64,000 nucleotides of DNA from a virus, in IMG/VR virus record IMGVR_UViG_3300025849_000031, positions 1-64,000 of that record, one strand, 5' to 3'. Below, piece after piece: positions 16,240-24,116 of the stretch. The notes under the pieces are model-generated. The model ran no database searches, was not told where the DNA came from, and saw only the letters and a list, made by a program, of their open reading frames with translations. The position numbers and the translations under genes were made by a program. Numbering within the stretch: the first letter of the stretch is position 1; each line of letters opens with the position of its first letter.

Positions 16240-18474
16240 ATGTATCAAGTAAACCCACTGCTAGCCAAACTTCTCGCCAAAGAGAATCTTACGGTTCAGC
16301 ACGGCAATTATAAGACAGCTTGGTTCGATGTACAGAATCGTGTACTTGGTCTTCCTATATGGAAAGACTTAGGTAAAGATGTATATGATCTATTGGTAGG
16401 TCATGAAGTTGGTCATGCTTTATACACTCCACTCGAAGGTCTTCACAGTTCGAATGAAGAAATCAAAGGTTGTCCTCGAACCTACATTAACGTAGTCGAA
16501 GATGCTCGTATCGAAAGAAAAATCCGTGAATCGTATCCTGGTCTAATTCGTACATTTAAGAGTGGATATAAGGATCTATACGCTTCTGGTCTATTTGGTG
16601 AAAACCATGACTTCGATACTCTAAAGCTCATCGATAAAATCAACCTCAAGTCTAAGCTAGTAGACTTGATTGATGTTCCATTTAATGACGAAGAGCTTGA
16701 GCTATATTACGAAACACTCAATACTCAAACGTTCTCAGATGTTTGTGTAGTCGTAAAGAAAATCCTTGCTTACCAGAAAGATCTTGATGAGAGCGAAGAA
16801 GAAGATAGTAACAACATACAGTCATTGCCTACCGATGAGGGTGATGATGGCGATACTGGTCACGATGACCAAGAAGCGAGTGATTCAGAAGACGAATCAG
16901 AATCTGATTCAGATGATACTGATCTAGATGACGAATCTGATGCACAAGAAGATGAAAATGATGAATCAGCTCCGACTGAATTTGATTTAACTGATGATGA
17001 ATCGGATTCACAATCAACTGTTTCAATTTCTCCTAAAGCTCCAGAACATAATCCAATTGATGAAGAGATATCTGAGACTGATGAATTATTTCGATTAAAC
17101 GAAGATAAACTCTTAGATGTTGACGAGTTTGGTGATCAGACTTTATTCATTACTGATTACAACAAAAACGAACTTGATCAAATTGTAATACCATACGCTA
17201 GGCTTGCAGAGTCAAGAGCCAAAAAGGTTGCTCGATCAGATAATCGATGGAAAACACTAGAAGACTATTACGAAATTAGATCTAAGTGTAAGACCTACTT
17301 GAAAGACGTAAAGAAATCTGTACAGCCAGCAGTCAAAGAGTTTGAAATGAAGAAAGCTGCATATCAGTGGCAGCGAGCTTCCTCGGCAAAAACTGGTTCT
17401 ATCAATGTCGATAAGCTATATTCTTATAAGTATGAAGACGATATCTTCGCTCGAGTAACTCAGATGGCTGATGCTAAGAATCATGGTTTAATGCTTCTGA
17501 TTGATTACTCTGGTTCTATGTATGATATCATAGGTAACGTTGTTCAACAAACATTGCACATGGTATCATTCTGTAAAGCAGTCAATATCCCATTTAGTGT
17601 TTATTGTTTTACAACTGGGTATGATAATGTAACTGTCCGTGACAACGCAATGTATGCAGATGATATTAAGATGTGTGAGCTCGTTAGTTCTGATTTAAAC
17701 AAAAAGGATTACGAAGAAGCAATGTATCAATTATCTCTAAGGTGTTACAGCGCAGGGTTGGTCGATACTGAAAACAAAAATATAGGTCTGAGAGCACACA
17801 ATTTCAATTACAGAGACTATACTTCAAGATATGAAGAGTTCGGTTCGACTCCGTTGAATCAGGCTTTGTTAGTCGCGAATCAGCTAGTAAAGAAATTCGT
17901 CAATAAACATAGTGTTCAAAAAATGAATTTCGTTACGATAACTGATGGTGATGCTAATCGTATACAGACTTACCGATACGGAAACGAGTCAAACGCAATG
18001 CCTATCAACACTGGATCATACAGAAAATCACCAACTATCAAGCTTCAAGTTGGTAACAAGATTATTGATTCTGGCCTGGGTAGAGAACTTACCACTGCCT
18101 TACTTGATAATCTGCGTAAAACATACAACGCAAACACTATGGGATTCTTTATTGCTGAAAGATCTGCTGAGTTTAACTATCGTTGTCATAGTGCTGTATT
18201 ATCAAAGGCCACTAGTCGAGAGTTTGTCGGCCCAACGACAACCCGAAAGCTGGTGACTAAGGAATACAACAAAAACAAATGTGTTGAGTTTAAAGATGTC
18301 TTTGGCTACGATACGTACTACATGGTTAAGGGCGGCAAGGGAGCGCTGAATACAGAATCGGATGAGTTTAATCCATCGACTACTAAGTCTATTGGTAACG
18401 ACTTTAAGAAGTTCTCCAAGTCAAAGAAAACAAACAAAGTGTTAATGCAGAAAATAGGAGCGGCAGTCGCATAA
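16240..18474 (+). CDS. CobT-like fusion of HExxH metalloprotein and VWA domain
   Basis: A 744-residue protein in three parts. The N-terminus carries HEVGH at residues 55-59 and NVVEDARIERKIR about 85-97, a zincin-like pattern. A very acidic Asp/Glu/Ser linker covers about 190-265. The C-terminal von Willebrand A domain has the MIDAS motif DYSGS from Asp422. Such proteins occur in marine T4-like phages next to a MoxR/CobS-type ATPase, as here (18852), and are often labelled cobalt chelatase CobT. That label is doubtful; a chaperone/remodelling or proteolytic pair is as likely. An early-type promoter drives it. Confidence 0.85.
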   Translation: MYQVNPLLAKLLAKENLTVQHGNYKTAWFDVQNRVLGLPIWKDLGKDVYDLLVGHEVGHALYTPLEGLHSSNEEIKGCPRTYINVVEDARIERKIRESYPGLIRTFKSGYKDLYASGLFGENHDFDTLKLIDKINLKSKLVDLIDVPFNDEELELYYETLNTQTFSDVCVVVKKILAYQKDLDESEEEDSNNIQSLPTDEGDDGDTGHDDQEASDSEDESESDSDDTDLDDESDAQEDENDESAPTEFDLTDDESDSQSTVSISPKAPEHNPIDEEISETDELFRLNEDKLLDVDEFGDQTLFITDYNKNELDQIVIPYARLAESRAKKVARSDNRWKTLEDYYEIRSKCKTYLKDVKKSVQPAVKEFEMKKAAYQWQRASSAKTGSINVDKLYSYKYEDDIFARVTQMADAKNHGLMLLIDYSGSMYDIIGNVVQQTLHMVSFCKAVNIPFSVYCFTTGYDNVTVRDNAMYADDIKMCELVSSDLNKKDYEEAMYQLSLRCYSAGLVDTENKNIGLRAHNFNYRDYTSRYEEFGSTPLNQALLVANQLVKKFVNKHSVQKMNFVTITDGDANRIQTYRYGNESNAMPINTGSYRKSPTIKLQVGNKIIDSGLGRELTTALLDNLRKTYNANTMGFFIAERSAEFNYRCHSAVLSKATSREFVGPTTTRKLVTKEYNKNKCVEFKDVFGYDTYYMVKGGKGALNTESDEFNPSTTKSIGNDFKKFSKSKKTNKVLMQKIGAAVA

Positions 18475-18755
18475 TGAATGAACCTACTATAATAGATTGG
18501 ATAAAAGAAGACTTCGCAAGTGATCCTAAACGATTCATTATCGAAGTCATTGCATGGATTCTAAGCATTGGTTGCAGCATCACTATGGCTATCACTGTTC
18601 CTAATCCACCATTGGTGATGCTGTATCCAGTATGGATCACCGGTTGTGTGCTCTACGCATGGGCAGCTTGGTCACGTCGATCAACAGGAATGCTAGCCAA
18701 CTATATGTTAATGGCAACGATTGATTTGATTGGGTTATATAGAATGGTTTTCTAA
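18474..18755 (+). CDS. Small multi-pass membrane protein
   Basis: A 93-residue protein with a soluble acidic N-terminus (PTIIDWIKEDFASDPKRF) and about three hydrophobic segments (VIAWILSIGCSITMAITV, VMLYPVWITGCVLYAWAAW, MLMATIDLIGLYRMVF). No family function is known to me. Its ATG overlaps the last base of the VWA gene stop, so it is co-translated and may belong to the same process, possibly tethering it to the membrane (inference). Confidence 0.8.
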   Translation: MNEPTIIDWIKEDFASDPKRFIIEVIAWILSIGCSITMAITVPNPPLVMLYPVWITGCVLYAWAAWSRRSTGMLANYMLMATIDLIGLYRMVF

Positions 18756-18790
18756 TAACAAAACAATCTAAATAAAATGAAAATAATTGT

Positions 18791-18819
18791 GTACAACCAC
18801 AGTTACCTATGGTATAATG
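18791..18819 (+). promoter_or_regulatory. Early-type promoter upstream of the AAA+ gene
   Basis: TGTACA (18791-18796), 17-bp spacer, TATAAT (18814-18819). The 41 bp at 18803-18843, spanning the -10 box and leader, recur identically at 40776-40816. An AACAAAACAATCTAAATAAA-type tract lies upstream. Confidence 0.88.
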
Positions 18820-18851
18820 GCTATATAAATTAATGAAACAGGACTTATATT

Positions 18852-19976
18852 ATGAAAATCTCCACCCTGACAATCCTGAAAACTCTGGCTAATAATTATC
18901 CAGATACGACAGTCTTTCGTAAGAATATTATCGAGTCTACGGCTCGTGATCTCGGCTACACTGGAAAGGACTTCGTTCCTCTTCTCACCCCAGAAGCTCG
19001 AGTTCATAAAGGAACATATGATTTAGCTTCAATTATCCCTAAACCAGAACCTGTTGTTGAAGCTTCACAACCAAATGCTGTAATGGGAATGGTTGCTTCG
19101 GTTACAAACTCTGAGAAAACTTTTGTTGATGTGGATCCTACGTTTGTTCCATGGGGCTCTTTTAAAGACATCACTCAGATCGTCAAATCTCAAATGTTCT
19201 TCCCTGTTTATATTTCAGGTCTATCCGGTAACGGTAAAACCTTCATGGTAGAACAAGCTTGCGCTAAGCTAAAACGAGAAGTTATTCGTGTTCAAATCAA
19301 TCCTGAAACGGATGAAGATGATTTGATTGGTGGCTTCCGCCTCGTAAATGGCGAAACAGTTTTTGCTAAAGGTCCGGTTCTAAAAGCAATGGAGTCTGGC
19401 GCGATTCTTCTTCTTGATGAAATCGATCGTGCTACAAATAAGATCATGTGTCTTCAGGGTATTCTTGAAGGTAAGCCGGTTCTAGTAAAGAAGACTGGTG
19501 ATATCGTCAAACCTGCTGATGGGTTTAATGTAATCGCAACAGCTAATACAAAAGGTAAAGGTTCAGAAGATGGACGATTTACTGCGGCTTCTATCATTGA
19601 TGATGCTTTCCTTGAGCGTTTCAATATCTCTATTGATCAGAAGTTTCCTTCTAAAAGCATCGAAGAAAAGATCTTAGTTAAACACCTCAATAAGTTTAAA
19701 GGTGAATCTAGTTCTACTGATGCGGAGTTTATTGATAAGCTAGTCAACTGGGCTGATATCATTCGTAAAACTTTCTATGATGATGGTATCGATGAGGTTG
19801 TTTCAACTCGACGCTTATGTCACATCATTCAAACTTTCACTCTCTTTAAAGATAAGATGAAAGCAATTAATTTATGTATCTCACGTTTTGATGATGATAC
19901 GAAAGAAGCATTCCTAGATCTCTACACTAAAGTCGATTCTGGAGTCGAAATGTTTAATACTGAGGAAGAATTATAA
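18852..19976 (+). CDS. MoxR/CobS-type AAA+ ATPase
   Basis: A 374-residue protein. Walker A GLSGNGKT is at about 123-130, Walker B ILLLDEID with Glu190, then TANTKGKGSEDGRF and an arginine-containing FLERF segment. The family (CobS/MoxR/gas-vesicle GvpN clade) works with VWA-domain partners to remodel or insert metal into target complexes. The VWA/HExxH protein two genes upstream is the expected partner. About 100 N-terminal residues are not part of the ATPase and may bind the target. The target in infected cells is unknown. Confidence 0.9.
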   Translation: MKISTLTILKTLANNYPDTTVFRKNIIESTARDLGYTGKDFVPLLTPEARVHKGTYDLASIIPKPEPVVEASQPNAVMGMVASVTNSEKTFVDVDPTFVPWGSFKDITQIVKSQMFFPVYISGLSGNGKTFMVEQACAKLKREVIRVQINPETDEDDLIGGFRLVNGETVFAKGPVLKAMESGAILLLDEIDRATNKIMCLQGILEGKPVLVKKTGDIVKPADGFNVIATANTKGKGSEDGRFTAASIIDDAFLERFNISIDQKFPSKSIEEKILVKHLNKFKGESSSTDAEFIDKLVNWADIIRKTFYDDGIDEVVSTRRLCHIIQTFTLFKDKMKAINLCISRFDDDTKEAFLDLYTKVDSGVEMFNTEEEL

Positions 19977-20248
19977 TGCAATACAAGTTTAATGAAGGTG
20001 CTCTCATCACAGAGTTTAAGAAGTACATTGACTCTACATATGAGGGTCACTATTGCCAAGGAGGATTCCAATCCTCTGAGGTGATTGTCGATCGAGGTCA
20101 TGGTCTAGGGTTTTTCCTAGGCAATGTTGATAAGTATAATGCTCGATACGGTCAGAAAGGTGGTCCTAGCGATCATCGAAAAGACTTAATGAAGGTATTG
20201 CATTATGCTTTACTTGCGTTAAATGAACACGATAGAGTAAATAAGTAG
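19976..20248 (+). CDS. DUF3310-like small phage protein
   Basis: A 90-residue protein with IDSTYEGHYCQGGFQSSE, GLGFFLGNVDKYNARYGQKGG and RKDLMKVLHYALLAL. The GxGFxLGNxxKYxxRxxxKGG...DLxKxxHYAL pattern matches the DUF3310 group common in phages, whose role is unproven. It shares one base with the AAA+ stop (TAATG), so it is coupled to that gene. Confidence 0.8.
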   Translation: MQYKFNEGALITEFKKYIDSTYEGHYCQGGFQSSEVIVDRGHGLGFFLGNVDKYNARYGQKGGPSDHRKDLMKVLHYALLALNEHDRVNK

Positions 20249-20277
20249 TGTACATTTTTATGAAACTGTGTTATAAT
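20249..20277 (+). promoter_or_regulatory. Early-type promoter upstream of gene 45
   Basis: TGTACA (20249-20254), overlapping the stop codon of the preceding gene, 17-bp spacer, TG-extended TATAAT (20272-20277). CAGGAGAA precedes the gp45 ATG at 20304. Confidence 0.9.
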
Positions 20278-20303
20278 ATAATATCTAAAACAGGAGAAAC
20301 AGT

Positions 20304-20990
20304 ATGACAGTAAGTATTTCAAATGATACTCTATCTGTGCTCAGGAACTTTTCCAGCATTAATCCCAATGTTGTGCTAAAGCCTGGTCAGGAAGTCAAGA
20401 CAATCTCAGAAGCAAAGAACATTCTTGCTATTGCTGACATTGACGAAAACTTCCCTACAGAAATGGGTATCTATGATCTTAATGAATTTTTATCAGTAGT
20501 GAATCTAGTTGATAATCCACAACTCAACTTTGGTGATAATCATGTCGATATCGCCGGTGGTAACTCAAAGGTCAAGTATTTCTTTTCCGATTCGAGTATT
20601 CTAACCACACCACAAAAGGACATTACGATGCCCGATTGTGAAGTTGAAGTATCATTTACCGATGATACATTGTCTCAAATTCGTAAGGCTGCATCAGCTT
20701 TAGGGCATTCGGAAATGTCTATCTCAGCTACTGATGATGGTGTAAATATTAAGGTATTTGACTCAAAGGACAGCTCAGCGAATATATATAATATACAGCT
20801 TGCAAATGATGCTGGTTACAAAGAAGGTCAGTTCGATTTCGTAATCAATATCAATAATTTGAAGCTGTTGGATGGAGACTACATTGTTAAAATCTCATCT
20901 AAACTTATTTCCGAATGGAAAAACACAACCAAGCCTGTAAGATATTACATCGCATTGGAAAAAAATAGTAACTATAATAACTCTCAATAG
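20304..20990 (+). CDS. 45: Sliding clamp gp45
   Basis: The trimeric processivity clamp of the replisome, also the mobile activator of late transcription with gp55. It has 228 residues, identical in length to T4 gp45. The opening SNDTLSVLRNFSSINPNVVLKPGQ and the DLNEFLSVVNLVDNPQLNF block are gp45-specific. It leads the clamp / clamp loader / RegA block, in T4 order with two small genes inserted. Confidence 0.95.
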   Translation: MTVSISNDTLSVLRNFSSINPNVVLKPGQEVKTISEAKNILAIADIDENFPTEMGIYDLNEFLSVVNLVDNPQLNFGDNHVDIAGGNSKVKYFFSDSSILTTPQKDITMPDCEVEVSFTDDTLSQIRKAASALGHSEMSISATDDGVNIKVFDSKDSSANIYNIQLANDAGYKEGQFDFVININNLKLLDGDYIVKISSKLISEWKNTTKPVRYYIALEKNSNYNNSQ

Positions 20991-20999
20991 GAGAACAAC

Positions 21000-21266
21000 A
21001 TGTCAGAAGAAGTAAACACAACAGAAGCCCCAACTGAAGCCGCAGAGGTTCAATTATCGCTTGCTGATCTAGCCGCCGTAGTACAAATTATCGATATTAC
21101 TACAAAGCGTGGTGCCTATGAAGGTGCTGAACTTGAAAGCGTTGGTGGAGTACGTAATCGTTTCCAAGCATTCGTAGCAGCTCAAACAGAAAGTGAAAGT
21201 GAAGAAGGCGCTACTGCCGAAGACGAAGCAGGTGATCCTGTTGAAGTCGAAGAAGTCGAAGCTTAA
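21000..21266 (+). CDS. Small acidic phage protein between genes 45 and 44
   Basis: An 88-residue protein with a conserved-looking core (LSLADLAAVVQIIDITTKRGAYEGAELESVG) flanked by a Thr/Glu-rich start and a strongly acidic tail. Similar proteins sit in the same place in marine T4-like phages, but no function is known to me. TAGGAGAA precedes the ATG. A hairpin follows the stop. Confidence 0.82.
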   Translation: MSEEVNTTEAPTEAAEVQLSLADLAAVVQIIDITTKRGAYEGAELESVGGVRNRFQAFVAAQTESESEEGATAEDEAGDPVEVEEVEA

Positions 21267-21272
21267 AACTAC

Positions 21273-21290
21273 GGGGGTGTAAAAACCCCC
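21273..21290 (+). terminator. Hairpin after the small acidic gene
   Basis: GGGGGT (21273-21278) pairs with ACCCCC (21285-21290) over a six-base loop; an AT-rich stretch with TTATTTT follows. It is probably a leaky terminator or mRNA 3'-end stabiliser separating the 45 message from the 44/62/regA genes. Confidence 0.6.
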
Positions 21291-21318
21291 AACATTATTT
21301 TATTATGAAGGATATATT

Positions 21319-21576
21319 ATGGATCGCAACTCAAATGCACGTTTGATTGAAGCACTCAAAAAAGGTACAGTGACTGTAACCTTTCAAAAAATTGACTCAG
21401 ATGAAATTCGGGTCATGCCTTGTACTCTCAACCCAACCCTTTTAGAAGCAAATGGTATTACATCTACCGTTGATGCTATCAGCCCCGACTCTGAACATTT
21501 GGCCGTATGGTCACTTGATAAAGATGCTTGGCGATCGTTTCGTGTTTCAACGGTTATTGGTTGGGAGGTACTTTGA
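21319..21576 (+). CDS. WYL_2 (DUF2693)-like SH3-fold protein
   Basis: An 85-residue protein: LKKGTVTVTFQKIDSDEIRVMPCTLNP, then LAVWSLDKDAWRSFRVSTVIGWE. The VTFxKxDxxxRxMxCTLNP...VWxLDxxAWRSFR pattern is that of phage DUF2693/WYL_2 proteins, small Sm/SH3-like barrels suspected to bind nucleic acid. Its stop overlaps the gp44 start (TGATG), so it is coupled to the clamp loader. Confidence 0.85.
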   Translation: MDRNSNARLIEALKKGTVTVTFQKIDSDEIRVMPCTLNPTLLEANGITSTVDAISPDSEHLAVWSLDKDAWRSFRVSTVIGWEVL

Positions 21577-22514
21577 TGTCTAATGAATTTCTCTGGGTAG
21601 AAAAGTATCGACCACAACGAATTAGTGACATAGTCTTACCTCGTACTATTAAAAAAACTTTTGAAGATATTGTTAAAGGAGGTGACCTACACAATATGCT
21701 TCTCACCGGTACAGCCGGTCTTGGTAAGACTACTGTCGCTAAGGCGTTATGCAAAGAACTCGATCTCGATTATATTCTAATCAATGGATCGGAAGAAGGC
21801 AATATCGATACACTACGCGGCAAGATTAAGAAATTCGCTTCGACAGTTTCTCTTCAAGGTGGCTACAAAGTAGTCATCTTGGATGAGGCTGATTATCTTA
21901 ATGCGCAATCAACACAGCCAGCACTTCGTGGATTCATTGAAGAGTTCTCATCGAACTGCCGGTTTATTCTAACTTGTAACTTCAAGAATCGTATTATTGA
22001 ACCATTACATTCTCGTTGTACACCAATCGAATTCAATATTGCTAAGAAAGATCATCCTGCATTGATGGCTTCCTTTATGGAAAGATGCGGTATGATTCTT
22101 CAAGCTGAAGGTATTCAATACGATAAGGCAGTTATTGCTGAGATCATTATGAAATACTGTCCTGATTGGCGTCGTGTTCTTAATGAACTACAGCGTTATT
22201 CAGCATCAGGTGTAATTGATTCAGGCATCTTAGTTTCTATATCAGAAGTAAACATTGAAACTCTTATGAAGTCTCTCAAAGGAAAGAACTTCAAAGGTAT
22301 GCGTCAATGGGTTGTTGATAATATCGATGTAGAACCTGCTGCTCTCTTTCGTCAAATATACGATCACATGGGTGACTATATCGATCCTCAATCGATACCC
22401 CAAGTTGTTCTTATACTTGCAGACTATCAATATAAGAATGCATTCGTAGCAGATCATGAACTCAATGTAGTAGCTTGTCTTACTGAGATCATGGCAGGGT
22501 GTCAATTTAAATGA
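21576..22514 (+). CDS. 44: Clamp-loader large subunit gp44
   Basis: This AAA+ ATPase, with gp62, opens and loads the gp45 clamp. It has 312 residues (T4 319). It starts MSNEFLWVEKYRP, with Walker A GTAGLGKT at 45-52, Walker B ILDEADYL about 101-108 and an arginine-finger HSRC motif. ATG 21576 is preferred over an in-frame upstream ATG at 21528 because it gives the family N-terminus and the TGATG coupling. It overlaps gp62 by 4 bp. Confidence 0.97.
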   Translation: MSNEFLWVEKYRPQRISDIVLPRTIKKTFEDIVKGGDLHNMLLTGTAGLGKTTVAKALCKELDLDYILINGSEEGNIDTLRGKIKKFASTVSLQGGYKVVILDEADYLNAQSTQPALRGFIEEFSSNCRFILTCNFKNRIIEPLHSRCTPIEFNIAKKDHPALMASFMERCGMILQAEGIQYDKAVIAEIIMKYCPDWRRVLNELQRYSASGVIDSGILVSISEVNIETLMKSLKGKNFKGMRQWVVDNIDVEPAALFRQIYDHMGDYIDPQSIPQVVLILADYQYKNAFVADHELNVVACLTEIMAGCQFK

Positions 22515-22888
22515 ACCCATTCGAATATATAAATGCAATCAACACAACCAAGAAAGATATCATGGTTGATGACATTGCTGAATCTAAATACGCACCGTTT
22601 ATGGTTAATAGAAGCTTATCGTATTTCCCAGACACGGTGTTGTATGCTAACGAAATGAATATTAACCACCACATTGACCATCGCCTTCAATTCGATTTCT
22701 TTATAAATATAGTTAAGAAAAAGAAAAGATTCTCTAAATGGCTTAAACCTGAAGAGATTACTGATTTGAATGTAGTAAAAGAATATTATGGTTATAGCAA
22801 TGAAAAGGCTAAATCCGTATTATCCTTATTTACTGATGAACAATTAACTGAATTGAGAAAAAGGATGTGCAAAGGTGGAAAACAATAA
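22511..22888 (+). CDS. 62: Clamp-loader small subunit gp62
   Basis: The partner of gp44 in the clamp loader. It has 125 residues, shorter than T4 gp62 (187), as in other divergent T4-like phages. It starts MNPFEYINAINTTKKDI and has the conserved NRSLSYFPDTVLYANEMN block. Its position between 44 and regA, with ATGA overlap on the left, makes the call firm. Confidence 0.92.
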   Translation: MNPFEYINAINTTKKDIMVDDIAESKYAPFMVNRSLSYFPDTVLYANEMNINHHIDHRLQFDFFINIVKKKKRFSKWLKPEEITDLNVVKEYYGYSNEKAKSVLSLFTDEQLTELRKRMCKGGKQ

Positions 22889-23291
22889 TCAAATACAATC
22901 GTGGACTCCGGCTGACATGCTGGAAGTTATACTCAACGAACCAGATGATTTTTTAAAGATTAAAGAAACATTGACTCGTATTGGAGTAGCATCGCGCAAA
23001 GACAACAAACTATATCAGAGCTGTCATATCTTGCATAAGCAGGGTAGATACTTTATAGTGCACTTTAAAGAGTTGTTCTTACTAGACGGTAAGCCATCTA
23101 ACTTGATCGAAAACGATATTGAACGACGTAACACCATTACTACGCTATTAAGTGATTGGGGTTTAGTTGAAATCGTTAATTCAGAGCAAGCATCTAGTAA
23201 AGCGCCACTACGTCAAATTAAAGTTATTCCTCATAAAGATAAATCTCTATGGGAACTATGTACAAAATATAATATCGGTAATTCAAACTAA
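22875..23291 (+). CDS. regA: Translational repressor RegA
   Basis: RegA binds early mRNAs near their start codons and blocks translation. It has 138 residues (T4 122). The conserved part runs DFLKIKETLTRIGVASRKDNKLYQSCHILHKQGRYFIVHFKELFLLDG, followed by NDIERRNTITTLLSDWGLVE. GTG 22875 is the likely start, with AAGGA nine bases upstream inside gene 62. The low-efficiency start and the overlap would tie RegA synthesis to gp62. Confidence 0.95.
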   Translation: MENNNQIQSWTPADMLEVILNEPDDFLKIKETLTRIGVASRKDNKLYQSCHILHKQGRYFIVHFKELFLLDGKPSNLIENDIERRNTITTLLSDWGLVEIVNSEQASSKAPLRQIKVIPHKDKSLWELCTKYNIGNSN

Positions 23292-23303
23292 CGTTATTCT
23301 TTG

Positions 23304-23311
23304 TATAAATA
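23304..23311 (+). promoter_or_regulatory. T4-type late promoter box upstream of hsp20
   Basis: An exact TATAAATA lies 13 bp after the regA stop and 64 bp before the Hsp20 ATG. It would make the chaperone a late product within an otherwise early region. Confidence 0.8.
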
Positions 23312-23374
23312 CCAATGGACCGCCGGATAACCGGGGTTCTATTACTAACCTTGCTAAAAAAATAGGAGGTCAAA

Positions 23375-23830
23375 ATGACTAATGCAAGACTACACGTACC
23401 ACGTTCACTTTTTCTCGGATTCGAGGGTTTATTCGATGATTTAGAAAGAATTCATTCAAACGCACGTAGTGGAGATAATTATCCGCCCCACAACGTTGTT
23501 AAAGTTGATGATGAAAATTTCTTGATCGAGCTAGCAGTTGCCGGCTTTACTGAAGACGATTTAAACGTCGAAGTTAAAGAAGGTATACTAAAGATTGCCG
23601 GAGAAATAAAAGATCAAGGGAATAATGAATACGTTCATAAAGGCATTTCGTCTCGCAGGTTTGAGAAATCATTTAGAATTTCTGAATTTGTAGTAATCGA
23701 CGATGCAGATCTAAGGAATGGCATACTTGTGGTGAAAGCCAGAGTTGAATTTCCGGAAGAGAAGCGTCCTAGGAAGATCAATATCGGATCTGCTGGGACC
23801 TCAACCGAAAAAACCTTTATCCAAGATTGA
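23375..23830 (+). CDS. hsp20: Small heat-shock protein Hsp20 (alpha-crystallin)
   Basis: An ATP-independent holdase chaperone, 151 residues. The alpha-crystallin domain shows YPPHNVVKVDDENFLIELAVAGFTEDDLNVEVKEGILKIAGE, the strand YVHKGISSRRFEKSFRIS and the terminal GILVVKARVEFPEEKRP. The C-terminal tail has an IxI-like INI. Hsp20 genes are frequent in marine T4-like phages and probably aid folding or assembly of head and tail proteins. A strong AGGAGG ribosome site and a late promoter precede it. Confidence 0.95.
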   Translation: MTNARLHVPRSLFLGFEGLFDDLERIHSNARSGDNYPPHNVVKVDDENFLIELAVAGFTEDDLNVEVKEGILKIAGEIKDQGNNEYVHKGISSRRFEKSFRISEFVVIDDADLRNGILVVKARVEFPEEKRPRKINIGSAGTSTEKTFIQD

Positions 23831-23875
23831 TTCGGGAGAATACTGGTAGAACTAACCAATCTACTGGAGAATATC

Positions 23876-24004
23876 ATGAAAAAATATTTAAACCAAGATT
23901 CGATTAATTCTGCTCGTGAGAAGTGTAAAGTATGTGCACAGATCGCGAAGCTTACTGGCGCTTTAGCACTACCATTTGTTGTTATTTGGCTAGCTGCGCT
24001 TTAA
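23876..24004 (+). CDS. 42-residue single-pass membrane protein
   Basis: ATG 23876 with CTGGAGA upstream encodes a basic, Asn/Gln/Ser-containing N-terminus with KCKVCAQ, then one hydrophobic helix (LTGALALPFVVIWLAAL). It ends just before a strong hairpin, so it likely shares the hsp20 late transcript. Function unknown. Confidence 0.6.
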   Translation: MKKYLNQDSINSAREKCKVCAQIAKLTGALALPFVVIWLAAL

Positions 24005-24028
24005 GTTAAGTTTTAATCGTAACACCTC

Positions 24029-24052
24029 GATGGGCAGCTTCGGCTGCCCATC
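24029..24052 (+). terminator. Strong hairpin ending the hsp20 unit
   Basis: GATGGGCAGC pairs perfectly over 10 bp with GCTGCCCATC around a TTCG loop. No T run follows (ACCAATAAAATAAC), so it is either a terminator without a U tract or a 3'-end protector. The gene 43 promoter lies 17 bp downstream. Confidence 0.75.
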
Positions 24053-24068
24053 ACCAATAAAATAACTG

Positions 24069-24097
24069 TGTACATTCGTACTATATTATGTTATAAT
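24069..24097 (+). promoter_or_regulatory. Early-type promoter upstream of gene 43
   Basis: TGTACA (24069-24074), 17-bp spacer, TG-extended TATAAT (24092-24097). The start site near 24104 leaves a very short leader before the polymerase start. Confidence 0.9.
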
Positions 24098-24116
24098 ATA
24101 CTTCTATTATGAAAAG

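Noticed and set aside
16829-17026. Minus-strand open frame rich in His/Gln/Leu opposite the VWA gene linker
   Set aside because: It is the antisense reading of Asp/Glu/Ser codons in the acidic linker; no start signal.
16240-18474. Naming the VWA protein CobT and the AAA+ protein CobS
   Set aside because: No cobalamin genes are present, and VWA/AAA+ pairs serve many functions; only the domain architecture is supported.
22702-22709. TATAAATA inside gene 62
   Set aside because: Intragenic, ahead of regA, which is expected early; no supporting context.
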